A stretch of DNA of 52,918 nucleotides. Origin: Chthoniobacterales bacterium (GTDB taxonomy: Bacteria; Verrucomicrobiota; Verrucomicrobiia; Chthoniobacterales; UBA10450). The DNA is taken from contig JAICUQ010000005.1 of the NCBI GenBank assembly GCA_025935755.1, forward strand, positions 1-52,918. Reading direction: 5' to 3'. A model generated the notes under the pieces. That model was not told the origin of the DNA and ran no database searches. It saw nothing but the letters and a program-made list of their open reading frames with translations. Shown one piece after another: positions 1 through 7,817 of the stretch. Both the position numbers and the translations under genes were made by a program. The stretch's first letter is position 1; each line of letters opens with the position of its first letter.

Positions 1-411
1 CGCCTCTTCGCCCGAGCTCGGCTGCGACACCAGTAAATCGTCCAGGTTCACGCCCAATCGTTTTGCGTAACCGGGGTCCAGCGCGTGCTCGACGTCGATG
101 AATGCTGCAAGGCCTCCGGCCTTTTGCGCCTGCGCGATGACGGTCAACGCAAGCGTCGTTTTGCCGGAGGATTCAGGGCCGAAAATTTCGATGATTCGCC
201 CCCGGGGAAATCCACCAACCCCAAGCGCGCGATCGATCAAGATGTTTCCCGTCGGAATGACATCGATATCTACGATCTTGTCTCCGCCTAAACGCATGAT
301 CGCGCCTTCCCCGTAGTCTTTCGCGATCTGCTGAATCGCTAAATCGAGATTTTTGTTTCGAGCGGCAGCCACTTTATCAACGGCTGTTTTTTCTTCGGTC
401 TTTGTCGCCAT
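1..411 (-). CDS. recA: Recombinase RecA (N-terminal 137 codons; 3' end outside window)
   Basis: RecA forms ATP-dependent filaments on single-stranded DNA for homologous recombination and SOS induction. The translation from the ATG at 411 gives a short Lys-rich N-terminus, the RecA start region ([18 protein letters not shown]), the Walker A motif GPESSGKT at residues 78-85, and the block [18 protein letters not shown] that follows it. The frame is open to base 1, so the protein runs off the window; full-length RecA is about 350 residues. Identification is by sequence identity to invariant RecA blocks. No LexA-type operator was recognised upstream. Confidence 0.97.
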   Translation of the reverse strand, partial: MATKTEEKTAVDKVAAARNKNLDLAIQQIAKDYGEGAIMRLGGDKIVDIDVIPTGNILIDRALGVGGFPRGRIIEIFGPESSGKTTLALTVIAQAQKAGGLAAFIDVEHALDPGYAKRLGVNLDDLLVSQPSSGEEA

Positions 412-484
412 ATCAGAAAGAATTTAACTACGACTCAGGCGAGCTTTCGCCAAGCACAAAAGCGCCAGGCGTCGGACCGCGGCA

Positions 485-521
485 ACGAAAAGGCCGCGAG
501 CTTTTGGCTCGCGGCCTCAAA
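485..521 (-). terminator. Rho-independent terminator after the Hsp20 genes
   Basis: A perfect 11-bp inverted repeat (AGGCCGCGAGC at 491-501, GCTCGCGGCCT at 507-517) with a 5-nt loop lies 23 bases past the Hsp20 stop codon. On the minus strand the stem is followed by TTTT, as expected for an intrinsic terminator of the leftward hsp20 transcript ahead of recA. Confidence 0.7.
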
Positions 522-540
522 ACTTCGACCTTTCTGCTTG

Positions 541-912
541 TTACGAAACAGTGATCTTCCGGGGCTTCACGTGCTCGGCCTTCGGCAAAGTCAACGTCAC
601 CAGGCCCTGATCGATCTTTGCGCTGATTTTCTCGGCATCAATCGACGGATCGATCTCGAACATGCGACGGAAATTTTCCGGGCACGATTCGCAATGAATC
701 AACGTTCCTTCCATCGCCGGAAGTGAACGCCGTCCGATAATTTTCAGTTCGTTATTTTCAACTGAAATCTCGAGGCCATCTTTTTTTACGCCGGGCATTT
801 CAATCTCGAGCATGTAACCATCGGCGATTTCCGTGACGCTCGCCGGTGGCGTAATAAACTGCTCCGCCTGCGCGCGATCAGATTCACGAGTTTCTCGGGT
901 TAAAGTGTTCAT
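541..912 (-). CDS. Small heat shock protein (Hsp20/alpha-crystallin family)
   Basis: ATP-independent holdase chaperone of 123 residues. The alpha-crystallin domain spans roughly residues 25-118: it opens with a beta-strand run (ADGYMLEIEMPGVKKDGLEI) and ends with the typical GLVTLTLPKAE strand before a short basic tail. It has a cysteine pair (HCESC) in the middle that is not usual for the family and could be redox-active or metal-binding; this is speculation. A Shine-Dalgarno-like AAAGGA lies a few bases before the ATG at 912. It follows the other Hsp20 gene by 27 bases and probably shares its transcript. Confidence 0.93.
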   Translation of the reverse strand: MNTLTRETRESDRAQAEQFITPPASVTEIADGYMLEIEMPGVKKDGLEISVENNELKIIGRRSLPAMEGTLIHCESCPENFRRMFEIDPSIDAEKISAKIDQGLVTLTLPKAEHVKPRKITVS

Positions 913-939
913 AGTTAAAGTCCTTTCAATTTTCCTGGT

Positions 940-1404
940 TTATCTCACCTGAATTTGTTTTGGTTTCGCTTCCTCCGCCTTAGGCAATGTCACCTTGAGA
1001 ATGCCATCCTGGTAGGTGGCAGCGACCTTGGCGGGATCCACACGGGTCGGCAGCGCGATACTCCGACGGAAGGTGCCGACGTAACGCTCAGTGCGTTGAG
1101 CCGCTTCACCATTCTTAGCCGTCTCGCGTTTGCGCTCCCCGCTGATTGTCAGCGTTCCGTCATGCAAAGAAATGTCGATGGCATCTTTGCGCATCCCGGG
1201 CAACTCGATCACAGCGACGAAATGGTCGCCACTTTCGTAAAGATCGAGTGCGGGTGACCACCCGGTAAAGAGTTGACCGGTCCGGTTAAAACCAGACCAA
1301 AACGGCATATCGAAGAACGAGTTCAACTCGTCTCGCAGATTGCTCCAGCGATCCAGCGCTGTGTAAGGCGTCGAATTCGGAGCTTGATAACGAATTAAGT
1401 TCAT
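940..1404 (-). CDS. Small heat shock protein (Hsp20/alpha-crystallin family)
   Basis: Second Hsp20 chaperone, 154 residues. The N-terminal arm (about residues 1-45, rich in aromatic residues: FFDMPFWSGF) is followed by the alpha-crystallin domain with ALDLYESGDHFVAVIELPG and the C-terminal strand GILKVTLPKAEEAKPKQI. The reading frame is open further upstream to 1497, but the start at 1404 is chosen because AAAGGAGG lies 11 bases before it and the upstream extension does not look like Hsp20. It is the first gene of a two-gene hsp20 operon. Two diverged paralogs in tandem are common in soil bacteria. Confidence 0.93.
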   Translation of the reverse strand: MNLIRYQAPNSTPYTALDRWSNLRDELNSFFDMPFWSGFNRTGQLFTGWSPALDLYESGDHFVAVIELPGMRKDAIDISLHDGTLTISGERKRETAKNGEAAQRTERYVGTFRRSIALPTRVDPAKVAATYQDGILKVTLPKAEEAKPKQIQVR

Positions 1405-1682
1405 AATTTTCAAATCCTCCTTTGTTGGAATTGATGATTTGTCTCCGATGATTCGGTAGCTCGGCTCGTGCCAAAACAGCAGCGGGCGCGGGTCCATGTA
1501 TAAAAGTGATATTCTCAGCGATTTAGGCGAAAACCGACCAACTACATACGAAACGGGTTTGGCCTAATTGGCACAAACAAATCGCGAACATGTCAGTTGT
1601 GGGGACAAAATTTCACTGTTCTCTCACGGCGCCCCAGCCGACGGCTTGACAATTTTGCCGTGAAACGGTTACGAGTCGCATT

Positions 1683-2387
1683 GTGACCTCCGCAAGGGAA
1701 AGTCGCTCTGAACTCGACGCGATGATCGCCGACATCGAGCTCACGCTCGTCAGCATCATTCAAGGTGTCGCGCTCACGGTGCTGATCGAAACCTCGCGCG
1801 AGGCGATCGCCACATTCGACTGGATGATGTGGCCGTACGTGCTCTCCGGTCTGATCATCATTTTGGTCTTCTGGTCCCGTGTTGTGCTCCACATCCTTAC
1901 ACTCATCCGCTGGCCGTTAGAGTTCGGGCACAATTTTCTCTATATCGGTTGTGCGCTGGTGGAGGCGTTTTCATTCGCACAGCTTGGAAACCCCGGACGC
2001 TGGTTTGCATTCATATCGGCATTTCTCGCGGTAGGTTGGTTGCTGTTTGCGTATGATATGCGCCTGATTCGCACGCGAGTGCACGATCGTACCGGCGAAG
2101 CAAGCAGCCGCTTATATGCCCTGGTGACACGCGATCAGAACCTCAATCTCGCGTTCTTGTTGCCCGCTTTCTTCCTCGTGAATGTAGCTTGTGCGGTTGC
2201 AATTCATTTGCGGCCGGAGTTTTTTATCGGCCGAAACGGACACGTTTGGCTGATCGCAGTGCAACTCATTGCTTTCGCAGGATACTTGTCGTACGTCCTG
2301 CGCTTTTATGCCAGGCTCGCACCCTTGATCGCGCAAGCGCGCGCGGAATGGCGCACCAATACTGATGCCAACGAAAATTCGGCTTAG
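1683..2387 (+). CDS. Six-helix integral membrane protein of unknown function
   Basis: A 234-residue polytopic membrane protein starting with GTG; an ATG 13 codons downstream is an alternative. Hydrophobic segments are seen at about residues 18-36, 48-70, 78-97, 99-118, 145-167 and 180-200, with a basic loop (RLIRTRVHDR) after the fourth. The C-terminus is hydrophilic and probably cytoplasmic. I do not recognise the family and see no catalytic motif. It is divergently oriented from the hsp20 pair, sharing a 180-bp intergenic region with it. Confidence 0.75.
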   Translation: MTSARESRSELDAMIADIELTLVSIIQGVALTVLIETSREAIATFDWMMWPYVLSGLIIILVFWSRVVLHILTLIRWPLEFGHNFLYIGCALVEAFSFAQLGNPGRWFAFISAFLAVGWLLFAYDMRLIRTRVHDRTGEASSRLYALVTRDQNLNLAFLLPAFFLVNVACAVAIHLRPEFFIGRNGHVWLIAVQLIAFAGYLSYVLRFYARLAPLIAQARAEWRTNTDANENSA

Positions 2388-2449
2388 CTGACAGTGGTTA
2401 GCGTTGAAGTGTCAATTGGTTTCGGCGCTCACCCGAGATTTTCAGGCGA

Positions 2450-3955
2450 ATGAAACGGCGTGCGTCTACAGAGCCATTTGGGCCTAACGAGTTCTGGTGG
2501 GTGATCGCTTTTTGCCTGCTCGCGGCTGCCCGCGTGTTTTCTTTTTCTGCTGCTTTTCCGTTTTTCAACAACGTGGATGAACGGCGCCACTTGGACGTGG
2601 TGATCAAATATGCCGAAGGCCAGGTGCCGCGCGGTGTGGAGTTGATCTCGCCGGCAACGCTTCCCTATCTATCACATTACGCGTCGCCTGAATTTCTCTC
2701 GAGACCCGAAGAGTTCGAGGACAGCGATTTCGGACCGATGTGGAAGCATCCTGTCGAAGAAGTCGCGCCGACGATCGCAAAGATCGAAGAGATTTGGGGT
2801 CGCACGCCTAACCAGCAATGCTCGCAGCCACCCCTCTATTACCTTGGTGCTGCCGCCTGGTTCCACATCGGAGAGTGGCTCGGCATCAAAGGCGCTGGTG
2901 CCCTTTATTGGATTCGATTTCTTAACATCCTCTTTATTACCGCGCTGGTTTGGTTGGCCTACGTGGCAGCCCGAATGATTTTTCCCGGGCAAATTGGCCT
3001 GCGACTTGGCATTCCGCTTTTGACCGCCGCGGTGCCGCAAGACGCATTTTACGGAATCAACAACGATGTCCTCTCACCGGTTTGTTTCGGGCTGGTGTTC
3101 GTCTGTTTGATCAAATGGTTCAGCCAAAAACGGGTCAGCATTGCTCTGGGAATCGCAACCGGCCTGTCGATCGCCGCCGCGTATCTGACGAAGCTCAGCA
3201 ACTTGCCAGTGATCGTTGTCGCCCTCGCCGCGATTTTGTGGTGGTGCATCGCCGAAGCGCGAGTTGGAAAATTTCGCGCAGCGATACCGCCGCTCTGTGG
3301 ATTGGTATTTTGTGCCGCGGTTCCGATCGTGGCGTGGCTCGTCTGGATGAAAGTTCATTTCGGCGATTTCACCGGCGCTGCATCAAAAGCGCAATTGCTC
3401 GGATGGACACCCAAGCGATTCGTAGACTGGTGGTCACACCCAATTTTTACGGTCCCTGGAATGTGGACGTTCCTGGCGGAACTTATTGCGAGCTTCTGGC
3501 GCGGCGAATTCATGTGGCACGCGCGTATCATCGGTTTCAAAGGATTGGAGTTGTTTTACGTCCTTTCCTCTCTCGGCCTGATTCTTGTTGCGGTCGTTGC
3601 ACTGATACGAGGGCGCGACAAACAGGCGAACGAGACACAGTGGCGTGTGCTTTGGATCGCAGTGGCATGCGTTCTCGTTCCAATTGTGTTCCTCGCGTCC
3701 TTATCCGTGCAGTTCGATTTTGGGGCTTGCCTGAACCCGTCTCGCGAGCGGCCCTACTTTTTCCAGGGGCGGCTGATGCTGGGCGCGCTGATCCCCTTCG
3801 CGATGCTTTATGTGTACGGGTTAAGTCGCCTCCTGCGGAACGACGCTAATCTTCTGCTCGGAATCGTTGGCGCGATTGCCGTCACCATCACGGTGTCGGA
3901 TGCCTTAGCGAACAGCGTCGCTTTCACCAGCGCGTACAATTGGTTCCATATGTGA
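2450..3955 (+). CDS. Polytopic membrane protein resembling DUF2142 / GT-C type glycosyltransferases
   Basis: A 501-residue protein with about 10-12 hydrophobic helices. After the first helix comes a large extracytoplasmic loop beginning NNVDERRHLD, and a QPPLYYL motif follows around residue 125. The acidic-residue plus PPxYY arrangement is characteristic of DUF2142 and of GT-C fold lipid-linked sugar transferases such as ArnT/PMT families. A role in transferring sugars to lipid or cell-surface carriers is therefore inferred, not shown. The last 51 bases overlap the 3' end of the convergent gene at 3905. Confidence 0.6.
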   Translation: MKRRASTEPFGPNEFWWVIAFCLLAAARVFSFSAAFPFFNNVDERRHLDVVIKYAEGQVPRGVELISPATLPYLSHYASPEFLSRPEEFEDSDFGPMWKHPVEEVAPTIAKIEEIWGRTPNQQCSQPPLYYLGAAAWFHIGEWLGIKGAGALYWIRFLNILFITALVWLAYVAARMIFPGQIGLRLGIPLLTAAVPQDAFYGINNDVLSPVCFGLVFVCLIKWFSQKRVSIALGIATGLSIAAAYLTKLSNLPVIVVALAAILWWCIAEARVGKFRAAIPPLCGLVFCAAVPIVAWLVWMKVHFGDFTGAASKAQLLGWTPKRFVDWWSHPIFTVPGMWTFLAELIASFWRGEFMWHARIIGFKGLELFYVLSSLGLILVAVVALIRGRDKQANETQWRVLWIAVACVLVPIVFLASLSVQFDFGACLNPSRERPYFFQGRLMLGALIPFAMLYVYGLSRLLRNDANLLLGIVGAIAVTITVSDALANSVAFTSAYNWFHM

Positions 3956-5092
3956 AGGCCATTCAAGTTTGCTGTCCAGATAAAGGACCACGAAGGCGAT
4001 CCCTACCAACGGCTGAAGAATTTTTTCGACAACCCCCAACACAAAAGCAGTGATGTTGAAGCCGCTGGCCTTCTGCGCCTCGGTCATCTGCTGCAATAGC
4101 GTTTGCGGATCCTGGGTGGTCATCAATTCATTGAAGTAATAATGCAGTGTCCCCCATTGGCCGCCAAACGTGATCGCCAGCACAACGGCAAACCAGATGG
4201 AAGCGATGAGCGCGCCGCGCCACAAGGGACGTTGGATCCGTGGCAGATCGCCTCCGCTGCGTGCCAGGTCGCGACTCTCGCGCAGTGAATCGATGAATCC
4301 TGCGTTTTCGAGAACGGTAAATTGCTGCCAAAACAGCACGTTGACAAAAAACCGGCCGAACATCCAAACCTGCAGGACGAGTAAAGCAAGCGCGACAAGG
4401 GCCAGCAACACCGATGACCCTGCCGCAAGGGACATGGCTGCGATCGCCAAGCCGAACACCATGAGTAGGAAGAAAACGCCGTAGACAAAGATACAAAGCG
4501 CGGCGACTCGCGGCCAAAATTTCACTGCTTCATTGAGTACGCCGATCAAGGTGACGCGATTCCCCCGTACAATATCAGCAGTAAGGATTTGGATTCCCGC
4601 GATGTAAACAGGCCACATCACAATGGAGAGAATTAACATCAGGAAAGCGAAACCAGCGGCGAGACCCGAGACCACATCGATGTTTTCGCCTTGTGGCGGC
4701 TTAACGAATGCGCTTGTTAACTGACTGGCTATCGACGGCAGCAACACCAGAAGCGTAAGGCCCAGGAATTGAAAAAAACCTTTCCGATAGATCTGAACCG
4801 TTTCAGTTAAGATTTCGCCAAACGTGCGGCGCGAGAATTGCACGGGCGGTTCTGTGAGAGCGGCAGACGAGAGCGGCGGTGGCACGTCGAAGAGACCGGG
4901 GATTTGCGCTGCCGTTGTCCAAACGTCTACATCAACCTGGCGCGCCTCATTGGTTGGCAGCAATCGGCCGTCCGCTTTCCATTCCCGCAACGTCTCGATG
5001 TTTGCCGGGCCATAGTCGCTGCCCTGCACACGCACAATCCATTCTTCGGTCACCCCTTGATCATCCAGCATCATGCATTCAGAATCCAGCAT
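3905..5092 (-). CDS. GYF_2/DUF4339-like domain membrane protein
   Basis: About 395 residues. The N-terminal 60 residues (EEWIVRVQGSDYGPANIETL ... VWTTAAQIPGLFD) match the GYF_2/DUF4339 pattern: an aromatic strand, YGP, then L..W...GRL. A polytopic membrane part with about six helices follows, resembling the glycerophosphodiester phosphodiesterase membrane domain type (GETLTETVQIYRKGFFQFL-like entry region). GYF_2 domains are thought to bind peptides; function here is unknown. The start is uncertain: 5092, 5074 or 5071 are all possible and avoid the divergent gene at 5102. The 3' end overlaps the convergent gene at 2450-3955 by 51 bp, and both frames look genuine. Confidence 0.65.
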   Translation of the reverse strand: MLDSECMMLDDQGVTEEWIVRVQGSDYGPANIETLREWKADGRLLPTNEARQVDVDVWTTAAQIPGLFDVPPPLSSAALTEPPVQFSRRTFGEILTETVQIYRKGFFQFLGLTLLVLLPSIASQLTSAFVKPPQGENIDVVSGLAAGFAFLMLILSIVMWPVYIAGIQILTADIVRGNRVTLIGVLNEAVKFWPRVAALCIFVYGVFFLLMVFGLAIAAMSLAAGSSVLLALVALALLVLQVWMFGRFFVNVLFWQQFTVLENAGFIDSLRESRDLARSGGDLPRIQRPLWRGALIASIWFAVVLAITFGGQWGTLHYYFNELMTTQDPQTLLQQMTEAQKASGFNITAFVLGVVEKILQPLVGIAFVVLYLDSKLEWPSHMEPIVRAGESDAVR

Positions 5093-5101
5093 TAGCCTGC
5101 A

Positions 5102-6013
5102 ATGAGATTGCTGTTGATCGACGGTCATTACTACGTTTATCGGTCGTTTTTCGCCATCCCGAATCTCTCGAATTCCCGGGGCGAACCGACTAACGCCATT
5201 TTCGGATTTACGAAAACGCTGCGCCTGATGGTGAAACATCTGCAGCCCAAACTCGGGGCGGTCGTTTGGGATGAAGGCCTGCCGCAGCGAAGAGTAGAAT
5301 TACAACCCGCTTACAAAGAGACGCGCAAAGAGATGCCCAAGCCTATGGTCCCGCAGCTGGACTTTATTCGGAACCTCACACCTTTGCTGGGTTTCCGAAA
5401 TATTTCGCTTCCGGACACCGAAGCCGACGACTTGCTGGGTTGTTATGCCATCGCCGCATGCAAGCGGGCCGGAATGGAAGTCGTGCTCGCCACCAACGAT
5501 AAGGATTTGTATCAACTGGTGGGTCCTTGCGTGAAAGTCTATACGACTGCCAAAACGGACCTGGCTTCACCGAAAGACGCATTTGCATTACTCGGCGAAG
5601 AGCAGGTTACGGCGAAATGGGAAGTCTCTCCCGGGCTAATTGGTGACGTGCTCGCATTGACGGGCGATTCAGTGGACAACATTCCGGGGATTGGAATCGG
5701 GCGGAAAAGCGCCGCCACGCTAATTCGTGAATTCGGCAGTCTCGAAAATCTGTTGAACAGCATCGAGAAGGTCAAAAGCGCGCGCACGCGTGAGAAGCTG
5801 GCCAACGCTCGAGAGCAGATATTGCAAAACCGGAAAATGGTCGATCTGGACTGTGAAATGGAACTGCCCGTAGCAATCGATGACCTGCGAATCCAGCCCA
5901 ACTATTCCGCGCTGATATCGGCCCTTGAGAAGTGTGAGTTTAAGTCGCTTCTCCAGGAAGTGCGGGACGAAGCAGCGAAAGTCGAGACCGTTGTGCAGGG
6001 TAATCTTCTGTAG
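5102..6013 (+). CDS. Stand-alone 5'-3' exonuclease / flap endonuclease domain protein
   Basis: A 303-residue protein matching the 5'-nuclease domain of DNA polymerase I without any polymerase part. The order is: MRLLLIDGHYYVYRSFFA start with the first metal-binding Asp, FTKTLRL, then TEADDLLGCYA and ATNDKDLYQLV with clustered acidic metal ligands. The helix-hairpin-helix region is GDSVDNIPGIGIGRKSAATL at about residues 190-209. Such proteins process flaps and RNA primers. It is divergent from the GYF_2 gene with at most 9 bp between proposed starts. It could complement a Pol I located elsewhere; E. coli Xni/ExoIX is the analogue. Confidence 0.9.
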   Translation: MRLLLIDGHYYVYRSFFAIPNLSNSRGEPTNAIFGFTKTLRLMVKHLQPKLGAVVWDEGLPQRRVELQPAYKETRKEMPKPMVPQLDFIRNLTPLLGFRNISLPDTEADDLLGCYAIAACKRAGMEVVLATNDKDLYQLVGPCVKVYTTAKTDLASPKDAFALLGEEQVTAKWEVSPGLIGDVLALTGDSVDNIPGIGIGRKSAATLIREFGSLENLLNSIEKVKSARTREKLANAREQILQNRKMVDLDCEMELPVAIDDLRIQPNYSALISALEKCEFKSLLQEVRDEAAKVETVVQGNLL

Positions 6014-6113
6014 AGCCAGCCACGAGAACACCGGAACTCGACCAGGCACGAATTTTTCGTAAAAAAGTTCGAACGCGCACGTCTCCAGGCTGTCGAATCT
6101 AACAGGTTAAGGC

Positions 6114-6185
6114 GATTCGGGCGGTGGCACGAGTTCTTCTAGAAGTTGTTTCTCCTTAGCGTGCGCTGCCCGAATCAATTTTTTT
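6114..6185 (+). terminator. Putative intrinsic terminator after the exonuclease gene
   Basis: GATTCGGGC (6114-6122) and GCCCGAATC (6168-6176) form a 9-bp stem. The loop contains a smaller palindrome around TTCTAGAA, and a run of seven T residues (6179-6185) follows. The long loop makes it weaker than a textbook terminator. The rest of 6014-6276 shows no gene; a minus-strand 39-codon open stretch (6116-6233) has no ATG. Confidence 0.45.
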
Positions 6186-6276
6186 GCCAAAATTCGGCGG
6201 CCAGCAACGGGCTTTGCTGGCGGTGTTCAATAGACGCCGTCGGAATTTATACGTATGGTGCGGCCTTCGCTCGCCC

Positions 6277-7125
6277 ATGAATCCCGACGATTACAATCCG
6301 ATTGCTGCAGCACTGAAAGAAGACATTGGTAACGGCGACATCACCAGCGACTTTTTTGTTCCCGAAAGACTGCAGGCGATCGGACGTATCGTTGCGCATC
6401 AACCCGCCGTGATTGCGGGAACTGCGACCGCCGCGGAAATTTTTCGGAAAGTAGATCCCGCAACGGAGGTCCAGATCGTGCACGCAGATGGCGATGCTGT
6501 CGTTCCAGGCGATGTGGTGATTGAAGTGCGCGGGGTTGCGCGCTCGATTCTCAAAGCCGAACGCGTTGCGCTGAATTTCCTCCAGCGCCTCTGCGGCGTC
6601 GCTACGCTCACCCGCCAGTTTGTTGACGCAGTCGGAAATCATCCCGCCAAAATACTCGACACGCGCAAGACGACGCCTGGGCTGCGTGTACTTGAAAAAG
6701 CTGCGGTTGTGGCCGGTGGAGGCGTCAATCATCGTTCCGGGTTGTACGATATGGTTCTTGTGAAGGACAACCATCTTGCCGCGCTCGGAGGACTTTCCGG
6801 CTTTGCCGATCAGATCCGGCAGCTTCGTAAGGAACGGCCCAACATCAGGATCGAAGTCGAGGCGGACGATTTGGAGCAGGTACGGGCTTTCGTCGAGATT
6901 GAGGGCATTGACGCTATTCTTCTGGACAACATGGTGCCGGCGCAGATTCGGGAAGCATTGGCCCTGAGGAGAAACAACATCAAGTTCGAGGCGAGCGGTG
7001 GCATCACCCTGAAAAACGTCAGACGGATCGCCGCCACCGGCGTTGATTTCATTTCCATCGGCGCGTTGACGAATTCAGCGCCCGCGGTCGATCTAGGGCT
7101 GGAAATGACTCATGTCCACGGCTGA
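6277..7125 (+). CDS. nadC: Nicotinate-nucleotide pyrophosphorylase (carboxylating)
   Basis: Quinolinate phosphoribosyltransferase of de novo NAD synthesis: it converts quinolinate and PRPP to nicotinate mononucleotide, CO2 and pyrophosphate. The 282-residue length is normal. Diagnostic blocks are LKEDIGNGDITSDF near the N-terminus, NFLQRLCGVATLT, LDTRKTTPGLR with catalytic Lys/Arg, GGGVNHRSGLYDMVLVKDNH, VEVEADDLEQ-like and FEASGGITLKNV near the C-terminus. The ATG at 6277 is chosen over an upstream TTG because the family begins at this point. It overlaps birA by 14 bp, so the two are cotranscribed. Confidence 0.95.
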   Translation: MNPDDYNPIAAALKEDIGNGDITSDFFVPERLQAIGRIVAHQPAVIAGTATAAEIFRKVDPATEVQIVHADGDAVVPGDVVIEVRGVARSILKAERVALNFLQRLCGVATLTRQFVDAVGNHPAKILDTRKTTPGLRVLEKAAVVAGGGVNHRSGLYDMVLVKDNHLAALGGLSGFADQIRQLRKERPNIRIEVEADDLEQVRAFVEIEGIDAILLDNMVPAQIREALALRRNNIKFEASGGITLKNVRRIAATGVDFISIGALTNSAPAVDLGLEMTHVHG

Positions 7126-7789
7126 CAAATCGAATCGGCTGGTTGCTGATCAACTGCAAGCCGCACTTCCAGGAGCCATCATTGGCCGGAAGATCATTGT
7201 GCTCGAACAAACCAGCTCAACTAATGACGCCATTTCGCGGATCGCATTGATAGATGCTTCGTTGTCCATACCAGAGGGTCTGGTTATTTTCGCCGAATAC
7301 CAAACCGACGGGCGCGGCCAGCGTGGCAAACGCTGGGAATCAGCAGAACGGAAAGGACTTTGGTTTTCAATCCTATTACGACCCGAAATTCAGCTTGCCG
7401 AATCGGGACAACTCACGATTTGGGCAATGGAAGCCACCTCGGACGTGATCCGCACCACGTTTGGCCTGGAGCCCGAGATCAAGTTGCCTAACGACATACA
7501 AATTCGCGAGCGCAAAGTATCCGGTGTGTTGGTGGAGATGCGCGCGCAACACCAGGCGGCGCATCTGGCTGTCGTCGGAATCGGAATTAACGTGAACCAA
7601 TGCGCCGACGATTTTCCGGCGGAGCTTGAAGACCGCGCCATATCCCTCGCAATGGCGTTAGGCAGGCAGGTTGATCGTCAAAATTTTGCGATCGCTCTTC
7701 TGCGAAAACTGGATGTGACCTACCGCGAAAAATTCCTTTGTCGCGAAGCTGTAGCCGCGGCCGGTGCGCGCGGCAATGCCGGTATGTAA
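7112..7789 (+). CDS. birA: Biotin--[acetyl-CoA carboxylase] ligase, catalytic domain only, short C-terminus
   Basis: Activates biotin to biotinyl-5'-AMP and transfers it to the biotin carrier protein. The catalytic core is intact: TSSTNDA at about 34-40, the biotin/AMP loop GRGQRGKRW at 67-75, KLPNDI at 124-129 (usually KWPND) and KVSGVLVE with the catalytic Lys at 135. It lacks the N-terminal DNA-binding domain (class I ligase, no operator role). It also ends at 225 residues: after VTYREKF the frame runs into a low-complexity Ala/Gly tail, with no recognisable SH3-like C-terminal domain. Overlap with nadC by 14 bp indicates a vitamin-cofactor operon. Truncation by a small indel is possible. 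Confidence 0.9.
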   Translation: MSTADKSNRLVADQLQAALPGAIIGRKIIVLEQTSSTNDAISRIALIDASLSIPEGLVIFAEYQTDGRGQRGKRWESAERKGLWFSILLRPEIQLAESGQLTIWAMEATSDVIRTTFGLEPEIKLPNDIQIRERKVSGVLVEMRAQHQAAHLAVVGIGINVNQCADDFPAELEDRAISLAMALGRQVDRQNFAIALLRKLDVTYREKFLCREAVAAAGARGNAGM

Positions 7790-7817
7790 TGGTCTGCGCC
7801 GCGGTAGATCCTTTACG

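Noticed and set aside
1568-1586. Sigma-54 promoter before the membrane protein gene (TGGCAC)
   Set aside because: The -24 half matches, but the -12 half reads AATCGC instead of TTGC; likely chance.
2950-3849. 299-codon plus-strand frame in a second phase inside the DUF2142-like gene
   Set aside because: Arg-rich, no family resemblance; a GC-driven shadow of the gene at 2450-3955.
6116-6233. Minus-strand mini-gene of about 39 codons
   Set aside because: No ATG or ribosome site, and part of it is the arms of the proposed terminator.
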